Of a stretch of DNA of 64,000 nt, positions 1 through 10,307 are shown piece by piece. Both the position numbers and the translations under genes were made by a program. Where the stretch lies: assembly GCF_042186555.1 (NCBI RefSeq), contig NC_133328.1:332638039-332702038 (forward strand), written 5' to 3'. Within the stretch, counting starts at the first letter, position 1. Each line of letters opens with the position of its first letter. The stretch is from Aquarana catesbeiana (lineage: Eukaryota; Chordata; Amphibia; Anura; Ranidae). The notes under the pieces were generated by a model. That model saw only the letters and a list, made by a program, of their open reading frames with translations. It ran no database searches and was not told where the DNA came from.

Positions 1-330
1 TGGAAATTCTCTCCTGTAAGAGTTAATATGGGAAAAACATTTCTCCTTTCCACTGATGCTTTCCAATCCTTGTTCCACAAAAAAAAACAAATTTTCAAAA
101 AACATTTGTCATTGGGACAAAAAGTGAGGTGAAATCTTCTAAAGAGGAGGAAAGACAGCAAAACAAATGTCACAGGGGTGATAACCCTTCCCTATGTTTT
201 CCAAAAAGCTTAAAAAAGATTTTTTGGCTGGAATTAAACACGTTAAAAATGTACCCGTTCAAAATGACAAACAGATTCTACTTAACAACAAACCTACAGT
301 CCCTGTCTTGTTTGCACCGCCTGTATACTG
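1..330. other. No recognisable feature
   Basis: This is AT-rich sequence with short A and T runs. The only open frames are short and start at non-ATG codons. I see no domain or repeat that I recognise. Confidence 0.5.
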
Positions 331-339
331 ATGTTCAGA

Positions 340-930
340 GTATATAGAGCCTTGTGGCCCCACACCTTTCCTTATTTTAATTTGGGTGCGGGGTTCCCCT
401 TAATATCCATACAAGACCCAAAGGGCCTGGTAATGGACTGGGGGGTACCCATCCCGTTTGTCTCACTGATTTTCATCCATATTGCCAGGACCCGACATTA
501 CATTAAAGCCGCAAGCAGTTTTAAATGAGATTTTTTCCTTTAAAAATGACATTTGGTGCAGGGACTGTTCTAAACACGGGAAACACGCGCCACTTTACAG
601 GCATACTATAGACACCCCCCAGGTACGATATTTAAAGGAATATTTCACTTTTTTTTTTTACTTTAACCATCATTAAAATCACTGCTCCCGAAAAAACGTC
701 CATTTTTAAAAGTTTTTTTTTGCATTGATACATGTCCCCTGGGGTAGGACCCGGGTCCCCAAATCCTTTTTAGGACAGTACCATGCAAATTAGCCTTTAA
801 AATGAGCACTTTTGAACGTTCGAGTCCCATAGACGTCAATGGGGTTCTAACGTTCGTGCAAATTTTTGGTCCGTTCGCAGGTTCTGGTGCGAACCGAACC
901 GGGGGGTGTTCGGCTCATCCCTAATCTATA
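340..930 (+). repeat. Dispersed foldback-family repeat, copy 1 (right half)
   Basis: The segment shares a long ordered set of words with 4850-6105 and with 62440-63096. These include a GGGGTTCCCCTTAATATCC block, a TTTAAAGGAATATTTCA block, ATTAAAATCACTGCTCC, and a closing block in which CCCATAGACGTCAATGG is followed by GGTGTTCGGCTCATCCCTA. The third copy carries the same material as one side of a large palindrome, so this copy looks like a half-element. No coding capacity is evident. The likely class is a non-autonomous DNA transposon, but I could not identify target-site duplications. Confidence 0.6.
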
Positions 931-1640
931 CATACAATGTAGACAGTTTGTCACATGATTATAAATGATTAATATCAAAAACTATGCATACTGATGGATA
1001 TCAATTGAATCATAGGGACACGGCATATAATAGCTCTATGCATTTCATGGATTGATCCACTCTTCAGGAGCATGCACGTGAGTTCAATAAAATATAATAG
1101 AAGGAGCTGCTTTATGGTCTGATCCTACCCAAGGAAAAAAGAAAAATTGTAAAGAATAAAATAAAACCAAGTATAAAAACCCTCTGGTCTCAGCACTTAT
1201 GGTAACTCTGACTACTTCAACTTCTTGAAATCTGTCTTCCCTGGATGATTTTCTTGCTGGACAGCAGGACACTCACACCACCTCAGCTCCTGTTGAAGAT
1301 GCCCCCCTTTGGGGGTCCCCCGATCTACAGTACCACACTTTTATTATATAGTCAACCTTGTAAGTATGGTAGAGGGTGGGTTTTTATACTTGCTTTTATT
1401 TTATTCTTTATGATTTTTCTTTTTTCCTTTTGTAGGATCAGACCATACAGCAACTATTTCTATTATATTTTATTGAACTCTCATGCATGCTCCTGAAGAG
1501 TGAATCAATCCACGAAATGCATAGAGCTATTATATGCCGTGTCCCTATGATTCAATTAATATCTGTCAGTATGTGTAGTTTTTGATACTAATCGTTTATA
1601 ATCATGTGGCAACCCGTCTACATTGTATGTATAGATATAC
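926..1640. repeat. Palindromic (foldback) repeat with ~210-bp arms
   Basis: The left arm (about 926-1140) and right arm (about 1431-1640) are reverse complements with scattered mismatches. Left-arm words such as GTCTGATCCTACC, TTCAGGAGCATGCA and TATAATAGCTCTATGCATTTC reappear inverted on the right. The 290-bp spacer is C/T-rich. There is no transposase. It fits a MITE or foldback element of unknown superfamily. Confidence 0.7.
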
Positions 1641-2149
1641 ATTTTTATGAATTGTACCAGTTATTAGAATTGTATTGGATATACCCTTACTCATGATAAT
1701 GTGTTTGTATGTTAATTTATACAATAAACTGAATTCTTTATACCTACGTGCTTCATTCAAAGTCTCAATCCCCTTTCCCCTCTTTTTTGACATATAGATA
1801 GGGATGGAGGCAATTGACCTTACCAGGTCACCACCTCATATAAAGTCCCAGCTGTTCTCCTTTTTCTTATAGAAGATATATTAATATATTTAATTACATC
1901 ACAATTAACATCACACAGTGATTCAGTTTCAGTAGGTTCAGAGAGATATGCTGTAACAAATAGTTCATTGTGTCATTTTATTGATACATGGAAAATGTGT
2001 CATCACTCTTGTAACAATGCAGTGAAACAATAAACAAATTGTGACTTCATATCTATGAGGGATTTTTCATACTGGTATAAAGGTTAGTATTGTAGAATAA
2101 TTTCTATTTTTACCTGTTCAGCTTCAGAAATAGCTGGAGATATTAGAAT
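1641..2149. other. No gene; AT-rich intergenic sequence
   Basis: The first ~150 bases contain an AATAAA-type word and the phrase CAAAGTCTCAATCCCC, which looks repeat-derived. The rest is AT-rich and has no ORF of interest. Confidence 0.4.
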
Positions 2150-2480
2150 AGCTGGAGCATCGCATACTAGCACATTATGTGCCACTCACCTGGAAACGAA
2201 GCCCGCTTTGTCCCCACTGGAGGCCTCATCCATGGATGCCCATCTTCCTTCCGGGGCCATGGACTCCCACTCTGTGACTGGCCAGAGTCAGGTGATGTCA
2301 CTTCTGTGCATGCGCACGGGACCCGCCAGTCATGGCACTCACTCGTGAAGAAATGGCACGGAGGGCCGTTTCCTCGCAGTGCATGTGCCTATGACATCAT
2401 CGGCACACTACAAGTTAAAAATCTCCTAAACGGCACACGTTTAGGAGAGATTTACTGTACCTATAGGTAAGCCTTATTAT
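2150..2480. repeat. CpG-containing interspersed repeat fragment with short hairpin
   Basis: This stretch is GC-richer than its surroundings. It contains a near-perfect short hairpin: CTCCTAAACG at 2423-2432 pairs with CGTTTAGGAG at 2438-2447. The sharp composition change and the hairpin suggest a transposon-derived fragment. The 97-codon frame across it has no recognisable domain. The repeat family is not identified. Confidence 0.4.
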
Positions 2481-2524
2481 AAGCGTACCTATGGATACAA
2501 CTTCCCCATGAAGGGTTTACAACA

Positions 2525-2960
2525 TCTTTAACTGGCTGATTTGGAGCCATGGCAGTTGCATTATGGCTTCTCTGCATGCCACAGTCCACATTCTTTACTT
2601 ACATACATGTACGTGAGCCACTACAGCATCACACAGTATGTGTGATGTTAAATGTCTGTATGGCTGACTTGGAGTGGTGGAAGTTGCATTGTGGCTCCTC
2701 TTTATGCCACAATGCAAACCCATTACCTCACATACCTTTAGCATGTATGTGAGTCATAGCACCGTACATACATGTAGGTGTGATGCTAAATGGCTATATG
2801 GCTACCTTGTAGTGATGTGAGTTGCATTATGGCTTATCTGTATGCCACAATGAAAGCCCTTCACTTTCATTACATGTATAGTATGTGAGCCATTATAGCA
2901 TCACACATGTACATGTGATGTTAAACGGCCGTATGCGCTGACTTGGAGTGATGGTAGTTA
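2525..2960. repeat. Tandem repeat, ~128-138-bp unit, about three copies
   Basis: TTGGAG-type anchors occur at 2541, 2669, 2807 and 2943, giving periods of 128, 138 and 136 bp. Each unit has a GTTGCATTATGGCT-like block, ATGCCACA, a palindromic ACATACATGTA-type block and GTGTGATG(T/C)TAAA. The units are diverged, and the array directly precedes the 176-bp satellite. Confidence 0.75.
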
Positions 2961-2983
2961 AATGATGATTAATGTAAAGAGTA

Positions 2984-4757
2984 GAGCAGTCAGAGAAACC
3001 ATATACAAGTGTTTTTAACCCCTGAAATGCCATGGAAGCTATATTGGGGGGGGGGGACCTGATCTGATAGCAATAGTCAGCTTACTACCAGAATCAGTAT
3101 CCCCTGGACAGAAAGGGTCTGGGGTAAGAATAAAGCATGAGGATGGTCTATACGGAGTATGGAGCAGTCAGGGAAACCATATACAAGTGATTTTAACCCG
3201 TGAAGTGCCGTGGAAACTATATTGGGGTGGGGGGACCAGATCTGATAGCAATAGGCAGCTTACTACCAAAATCAGTTTCCCCAGGACAGAAAGGGTCCAT
3301 GGGGAGACGGAATAGTGAGGATGGTGTATCTGAAGAGTGGAGCAGTCAGGGAAACCATACACAAGTGTTGTTAACCCCTGAAATGCCATGAAAGCTATAT
3401 GGGGGGACCAGATCTCATAGTAATAGTCAGCTTACTATCAGAATCCATTTCCCCTGGACATAAAGGGTCTAGGGGAAGAATGAAGAGTGAGGATGACTTA
3501 TACAAAGAGTAAAACAGTCATAGAAACCAAGTGACAAGTGATTTTAACCCGTGAAGTGCCATGAAAGCTATATTGAGGTGGGGGAACCAGATCTGATAGC
3601 AATTGTCAGCTTGCTATCAGAATTAGTGCACCCTGGTCAGAAAGGGTCCATGGGTAGAGGGAATAGTGAGCATGGTGTATCTGAAGAGTATGGAAGTCAG
3701 GAAAACCATATACAAGCGTTTTAACCCTTGAAATGCCATGGAAGCTATATTGGGGGGGGGGGGGACCAGATCTGATAGGCAGCTTACTACCAGGATTAGT
3801 TCCCCCTGGACAGAAAGGGTCTGGGGTAAGAATCAAGAGTGAGGATGGCCTAAACGGAGTATGGAGCAGTCAGGGAAACCATCTACAGGTGATTTTAAGC
3901 TGTGCAGTGGAAGCTATATAGGGGAGGGGGAACCAGATCTGATAGCAATAGTCATCTTGCTATCAGAATCGGTTTCCACTGGTCAGAAATGGTCCATGGG
4001 GAGACAGGATAGTAAGGATAGTGTATTTGAAGAGTGGAGCAGTCAGGGAAACCATATACAAGTGATTTTAACTCCTGAAGTGCCATTAAAGCTATATAGG
4101 GGAGGGGGAACCAGATCTGATAGCAATAGGCAGCTTACTACCAGAATCAGTTTCCCCTTGACAGACAGAGTCTGGGGTAAGAATAAAGAGTGAGTTTGGC
4201 CTATACAGAGTATGGAGCAGTCAGGGAAACCATATACAAATGATTTTAACCCATGAAGTGCAATGGAAACTATATAAGGAAGGGGGAACCAGATCTGATA
4301 GCAATAGGCAGCTTACTACCAGAATCCGTTTCCCCTGGACAGAAAGGGTCTGGGGAAAGAAAGAAGAGTGAGGATGGTTTATATGGAGTATGGAGCAGTC
4401 AGGGAAATCATATACAAGTGATTTAAACACTTGAAATGCCATGGAAGCTATATTGGGAGAAAACCAGATCTGATAGCAAAAGGCAGCTTGCTATCAGAAT
4501 CAGTTTCCCCTGGACAGAAAGGGACAAGGGAAAGAAGGAAGAGTGAGGATAGTCAATACAGAGTGGGGAACAGTCAGGGAAACCATATACAAGTGATTTT
4601 ATTCCTTGAAATGCCATTGAAGCCACAGTGGGGAGGGAACCAAATCTGATAGCAATAGGTGGCTTGCTATCATCTGTTTCCACTGGGAATAAAGGGTCCA
4701 TGGGGAGAAGCAAGAGTGAGAATGGTGTATCTGAAGAGTAGAGCAGTCAAAGAAACC
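2984..4757. repeat. ~176-bp satellite array, about 10 units
   Basis: GAGCAGTCAGGGAAACC-type anchors occur near 2984, 3162, 3340, 3512, 3692, 3864, 4037, 4214, 4392, 4568 and 4741, giving periods of 172-180 bp. Units share ATTTTAACCCCTGAAATGCC, a G-run of variable length (up to 12 G), CCAGATCTGATAGCAATAG and TCCCCTGGACAGAAAGGGTC. Frames read across the array are only repeat translations. The unit ends fall into two types, described in the findings. Confidence 0.9.
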
Positions 4758-4849
4758 CTCTTCTCTGTGTTTTATAGTTGAGGGCGAGGCCACCTGGTGA
4801 GGTAAACGGGTGAGTTGATGTCAGAGGAAAGTGGAATCACCTGAAGAGT

Positions 4850-6105
4850 CTGGTATGGATTTTGGGGGGACCCCATGCTATTTATTTTTTAATTTGGTGC
4901 AGGTTCTCCTAAGCATCCATACCAGACCTGCAGGGCCTGGTATGGATTTTGGGGGGACCCCCACACAATTTTTTTTTTAATTTTGGTCTGGGGTTGCCCT
5001 TAATATTCATACCAGACCCAAAGGGCCCGTTTTTTTCGATGAGTGTAATCTATATTGCTGAGACCTGACAATTCATTACAACCGCAATCAGTTTTAAATG
5101 ACTTTAGAAATGTAATTTTGCTGTGGTACTGTTCTAAACACGGGAAAACTGTGCCACTTTACAGGCATACTATAGACACTCCCCAGGCACGATATTTAAA
5201 GGAATTTTTCATTTTTATTGTTTCACTTTAAACATTATTAAAATCACTGCTCCTGAAAAAACGGCTGTTTTTTTTGCATTGATACATGTCCACTGGGGCA
5301 AGACCCAGGTCCCCAAACACTTTTTATGACAAAGAAAGAAAATTTTCTGTGCTCATAACTAAATAAGATAACAAAAAAGCAGCTAACACAATATTGTTAG
5401 ATACAATGATAAAAAAATGGCAGGTATAGGTGTTCCTTTTTACTTTTGCCTATTTTTTATTAATTTAATGTGAGTTGTATACTTAGCCTTTTGTCAAATA
5501 AATTGCCATTTTTTATGGATGTTTGCGCAATGAGATTATTTTTTCATCCCCCCATATGTAACCATTGAGTTGTTTCTGTGGAGTTCATCTCCTGGCCGGG
5601 GTTGGAAAAACAAAGTCATCCTTGTCTCTGGTGGGTCTGTGAATGAGGATTCCTTGCCCAATGAGAGGACCTTTTTGATGAATAAGAATTGTGGAACTGG
5701 CTCTTCAGACATTTGCTCAATGTGTATTTTCTATACACTAACGGTAAGAGGCAGTCTTATTGCATGTTGGTGACGGTTCTCCTATTCTCCTATCTTATTG
5801 GAGGTCTCTGGATGGGCTGCATTATTTCATTTATGGACTGTATTTTTTATACATTTGCTTTACTGCTACTATGATTTAGCGCTACACCTATACCTGACAC
5901 TTTTTATGACAATAACTTGCATATAAGCCTTTAAAATGAGCACTTTTATTTTTCATGTTAGTGTCCCATAGACTTTAACGGCGTTCCGCAGCTTTCAAAT
6001 TTGCCACAAACACTGCATAATGTTCGTTGTTCACCAAACATCCGAAAAAGCAAAGTTTGGCCCGAACTTATGCTTGAACTGAACCATTTGCCCATCCCTA
6101 CTCCT
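4850..6105 (+). repeat. Dispersed foldback-family repeat, copy 2, split by an insertion
   Basis: This copy resembles the one at 340-930 in the same order: gggg/accc words, TTCTAAACACGGGAAA, TTACAGGCATACTATAGACAC, ATTAAAATCACTGCTCC, then ATAAGCCTTTAAAATGAGCAC and CCCATAGACTTTAA. The block between ACCCAGGTCCCCAAA and ATAACTTGCATATAAGCC is interrupted by a 564-bp insertion at 5333-5896. The other two copies are continuous there. Confidence 0.7.
5333..5896. mobile_element. Insertion flanked by a 16-bp target-site duplication
   Basis: The same 16 bases, ACACTTTTTATGACAA, occur at 5317-5332 and 5897-5912. Copies at 340-930 and 62440-63096 show an uninterrupted version of the surrounding repeat, which acts as an empty site. 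A 12-bp inverted pair sits inside the insert: CAGGTATAGGTG at 5421-5432 and its complement at 5885-5896, the latter directly against the right duplication. A 16-bp duplication suits a retroposon better than a cut-and-paste element. The family is not recognised and no coding domain is visible. Confidence 0.7.
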
Positions 6106-8017
6106 AATGTGGCCTTTTTCCCCCCCTCAAATGTGCACTGCAGTAATTTATAAGACTGCTATACTGCTAACAACAGTGGCAGGTACCCAGTTAGTGTTAT
6201 GTGGACTAGAAGGTCTTTAGCCAGCACTTATAATTTCCACAGAAGGTTATCCATGGCCCCTACCAGCATATAAAATGCTATGAAGCATCAGGGGCAAAAG
6301 AGGAATACAAAGAGCAGTGTTGTGGAGCTGGTGGTTGGGGGGTGGGGGGGGGGGTTGGGTGCTGCAAGTAAGAGAAAAAATTTTTGGGATGCTTCAAGGG
6401 TGAAATTTCACCCCTCCCTGATACATGGTAAAAATTTGTGGGATCTCCTGCTACCATCCCAGAGGGAATTTAAAATGACCACTCTGAAGAGGTGGTGCAA
6501 AGAAACCACATTTCCTGATGGTTGCTGGATCTGCCGCACTGTAGGCATAAGTGCAGGGGAAAAACCTAGGGGCTACCATTCCACTAGGTGTCTTTGGTTT
6601 GACACTTGTTGCTGACACAGCCAAAGCTGCCCTTTGTGTTCAGCATGTTACTGCACATTTGCACAATACATTTGCATGCACCAGAACACTCTTTTCCTCC
6701 CCTTACAATAGCATAACATTTAGTCAATATTCTTTATTAAAAACAAAGTTCTGTCAGGCTTAAAGTAAGAAAAATTGGTCCAGTGGTTCTGTGAGGTCGT
6801 ATGTTTTAAACAGTATTTTTGTATGTACAGATATCTTTTTTTTCATTATTTTTTTTATAGTAAGGTCATCCCTGGAATGTTGAAGCAAACAAAGCCATAG
6901 GGAAAATATCTGCATTGAATCCTACCTTGTAAGTGAGAGTAAAGAGTGGAATGCCTGTAATGTTAAAAAAAAGCTGAGGACCAGATAAAGTATTTTTTTG
7001 TAGTCTATGAAATATGATAGAAAATACATTATCCCACCTTCCACTGCCATTCTTTTTAACATGAATGAATTACAGATTAGCATTTTTTAGCACTTTAACA
7101 TATTATTTATTATTTATTTCTCTCCTAAAACCATTCCTGCCCAGGCCAAGAAAGCACATTGGGCAGGGACAGCAAAGATGTAACTAGAATGCTTACATGC
7201 AATCATATGTATGGACTACTGGGAATTAAGGATAACACTGGTTGAAGGTGGCCTGATATGCAATTAAAAAAAAAAGCTTCATGGGGGGAAGGGGTGGGGG
7301 TGTTAGGGTGAGAGTGTGCAGTAATTTGGGTCACAGTGTTTTTTATTTGATACTTTTAAAGGATTCAGTAAGATTCTGATATGAATAAGGCAAAAGCTCT
7401 TAAAAAGATGGTCAGCAAAAACTATTCATCAAACTATACTGCACAGACATTCATAGGTAACCCCTGTGAAAGGTGGGTGCATGACATTAAGGTGGTGCCA
7501 TAAAAAACACTGGAAAAATAAAAACAGAGAGTGCACCAGCCTTGCTCATTACCTTAAAGCATAACTCTACTTTTGTTGAGAAAAAAACATTCCCCTCTGG
7601 GTGATCTATGTACATTGCAAGGATTATGTGAAAGAAATGTGCTAAATACCGCGCTGTCCAAAGAAGGGGGGGGGGGGGGGGAGCTGCCAGCAACGTAAAT
7701 GACAATTGCAAAAAGTAAAATGGGAAAGTGATGGTGCAGCGCTAGTGACAATTTCAAATTTATATGGGTAGTCTAAAATGCATAGATGACCTAATACACA
7801 TCTAAAATATATCAAAATTAGAATAATTGTGAAGATATCAAACAGTATACATGTGCAATATTGAAATTATGATAACAGTTGATTAAACCGATGTATAACA
7901 TGCATATAAAATGTAGTGATATCAGGTGATTAAACCAATGTATACCATACATATAAATGCAGTGATGTCAGGTGATTAAACCAATGTATACCATACCCAT
8001 AAAATACAGTGAACAAC
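6106..8017. other. Long stretch without a recognisable gene
   Basis: The stretch is AT-rich. It has a G-rich patch at 6332-6360 and a run of about 18 G near 7665-7682. Three near-repeats of a GTGATATCAGGTGATTAAACCAATG-like phrase lie in 7860-8000. Open frames here are short and carry no domain. Confidence 0.4.
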
Positions 8018-8233
8018 ACTCCAAAGACATGCTGGTAGGTTAATTGGCTTCTGTCCAAAAAAAAAAAAAAACTAGCCCTAGTATATGAATGTGAGTTGGG
8101 GACCTTGGATTGTGGGCTCCTTGAGGGTAGGGACTGATGTGAGGGTGTACTCACTCAGGTTGAACTGGATGAACTGGTGTCTTTATTCAACCTTACTAAC
8201 TATGTAACTATGTAACTATGTAACTATGTAACT
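8018..8233 (+). mobile_element. LINE 3' tail fragment (L2/CR1-like)
   Basis: The block ACTCCAAAGACATGCTGG, then GTTAATTGGCTTCTGTC, then GTGGGCTCCTTGAGGGTAGG matches what I recall of vertebrate L2-type LINE 3' ends. It finishes with GGTTGAACTGGATGAACTGG and four CTATGTAA octamers (about 8196-8232). The octamer end matches the 3' end of the LINE at 55332-57436, read on the opposite strand. Only the 3' untranslated end is present. Confidence 0.6.
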
Positions 8234-8733
8234 TATTATAAACTCAAAAGCAATAATAGAAAAAATGAATGAACAAAGAAAGAGTCCACTGAGTGAGAAA
8301 AAAGTGTTTGATGAAAATGGAAATGTTCAAAACATATGTATCTTGACGCCCCAAATGGTAATTATCAAGCCACCGCTAAACGTGCATGAAAAAGGGGGGG
8401 ATGGAGCACCGCCACCAATAACACTGAGGCTTACTGGAAAAAGTGCATTCAGTAGGACATACGCCCTGTGAATCAAACAGACTTGTCAGTGATTCTTCAC
8501 CAACGATAATAAGGCCCAGATGGATATAGGTGTTGGTAGAATTGGGTAAAAAAATCTTCCCACAAGGACCACCGGTCAACAAGAAAGGAGGCTCCAAGAT
8601 ATATAAAACGTCTCATGGATTCAAACGCATAGGGCCAAAAAGGAATAAGAAACTCACATAGTGTGAATCCGCATAACACAAAATTTATTAAAAAATGAAA
8701 GATTTACACTCACATTTAGAAGAGGTAAAACAA
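8234..8733 (-). repeat. Unclassified interspersed sequence
   Basis: On the minus strand it contains AATAAATTTT just downstream of the hairpin described next. It appears to form one unit with that hairpin. There is no coding domain. Confidence 0.3.
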
Positions 8734-8820
8734 GCGCTTGTTAATCGATAAAATGACGCAATGGGAACAGCAGGGTCGAGCCTGCTGTTCCCATTGTGTC
8801 ATTTTATTGATTGACAAGTA
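8734..8820. repeat. Near-perfect 37-bp stem hairpin
   Basis: The left arm, ending at 8774, and the right arm, starting at 8781, pair at about 34 of 37 positions around the 6-nt loop GTCGAG. Mismatches are single transitions at CpG or similar sites. This is probably a terminal or subterminal hairpin of a repeat. The shape would also suit a small-RNA precursor, but nothing shows that it is one. Confidence 0.75.
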
Positions 8821-9530
8821 CAATGACTCCTTTTTGAAAAGTAGAGATTCCAAGGTATTAAGTAAGAAGCATGGTTAGTTTTTTGAAGCTGTAATTTTTT
8901 CCCACAATTCTTTGCAAAATGAAGACTTTTTTTCACCAAATGTGCATACCACAAATTACACCCCAAAATACATTCTGCTTCTTCTCCTGAGAATGGCAAT
9001 ACCACATGTGTGAGACTTTTACACAGCCTGGCCACATACAGAGGCCCAATATTGAAGTAGCACCTTTAGGCATTCTAGGAGCATAAATTACTCATCTAAT
9101 TTCTTAACCACCTATTACACTTTTGAAGGCCCTGGAGCACCAGGACAATAAACACCCACAAAATGACCCAATTTTGGAAAGCAAACACCCCAACATATAA
9201 TCTATAAAGGCATAATTAGTCTTTTGAATGGTTAATTTTTTTCCAGAAGTTTTCAGAAAATGTGGAAAAAAATGAACATTTTTTACACAAAGATGTCCAG
9301 TTATAAGATCTTTACAACACGTAGCATGTACATAGCAAAAATTACACCCCAAAATACATTCTGCTACTCCTCCTGAGTATGGCAATACCACATGTGTGAG
9401 ACTTTTACACAGCCTGGCTACATACAGAGGCCCAACATCCAAGGAGCACAATCAGGTGTTCTAGGGACATAAATTACACATCTAATTTCCTGACAACCTA
9501 TCACATTTTTGAAGGCCCTTCATATTTCTA
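8821..9530. repeat. Diverged direct repeat (~340-360-bp unit, two copies)
   Basis: Both units contain ATTACACCCCAAAATACATT, CTCCTGAG(A/T)ATGGCAATACC, ACATGTGTGAGACTTTTACA and CATACAGAGGCCCAA in the same order, near 8956-9052 and 9339-9436. I recall similar sequence from the 3' non-coding part of ranid piggyBac-like repeats. The two minus-strand frames across it are translations of the repeat, not proteins. Confidence 0.75.
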
Positions 9531-9599
9531 ACAGATAGCATGTACATATCAAGAATCACACCCTGCATTCTGCTGAGCAAAGTGTAAACAAAAGATTAC

Positions 9600-10260
9600 C
9601 CGTGGTTTTAGTAGTGCAGTTGTCCACAGGAGGAGAACCCTGATCCAGGCAGCAGGCAGGAACATAGTCAGCGACAGTGAATGGAATTGTCCAGGCAGCA
9701 GGCAGGATTATTGTCCATAGTCAGTACAGGCAGGTCCATATACAGTCCAGGGTCAGTGCAGGTAGAGATTTTGCCAGCAGTGCCTAAATATTGGTCCTGG
9801 TAGTAAGAAGGAACATGGTCCATTCTACAGGTAGCAGGCCAGGAAAGAATGGGGACAGGGGTAGAGGCTTCTCCCAAACAAATCTCTTTGAAGCCTCTGG
9901 ACTCCAGACCCTAATTCCAGAATGATGAAACTAAACAAATTGTTTTCTTCATCCAAAGAAACTATTCTGGAGCCCCTCACATATGTGAGACCCTTGTGTT
10001 ATGAATCCCACTACTCCAGTATCAAGGTAAAAGATCAGTCCAAGAGGCAGGCAAAAAATGTGGTCAAAAAGTCCAGGGTCAGTTGCAGAGCAGGCAAAGG
10101 TAGGTACAGTTTAGTGTTAGGCAGGAGGGTGGTCATATAACAGGCCGGGGTCAGTTCTGGGGCAGGCAGAGGTATGTTTAGCATTAGGCAAAAGCATGGT
10201 CATATAGTAGGCCAGGGTCAGTTCTTGAGAAGGCAGCGATATGTACAGTTTAGTGCAGTG
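9600..10260. repeat. CAGGCAG-rich minisatellite
   Basis: Words such as CAGGCAGCAGGCAGG, CCAGGGTCAGT and GGTCATATA recur. The last three clear units have (G/C)GGGTCAGTT anchors near 10075, 10147 and 10214, a spacing of 67-72 bp. The units diverge to the left. It lies downstream of the transposase stop codon and belongs to the element's 3' region. Confidence 0.6.
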
Positions 10261-10307
10261 GCATAAGGGGTGTGGAGGTAAATGACAATTACGTTTACCA
10301 TTCCTCC

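Noticed and set aside
3168..4713. Multiple 60-110-codon frames on both strands
   Set aside because: They are repeat translations of the 176-bp satellite. They recur with the unit and have no domain.
2525..4757. Regular repeats as a CRISPR array
   Set aside because: Units are contiguous, diverged and 130-180 bp long with no unique spacers. The sequence is eukaryotic and has no cas genes.
9095..9120. TTAACC at 9103 as the 3' end of the piggyBac element
   Set aside because: The same position in the neighbouring repeat unit (near 9490) reads CTGACA, so TTAACC arose by substitution inside a tandem unit.
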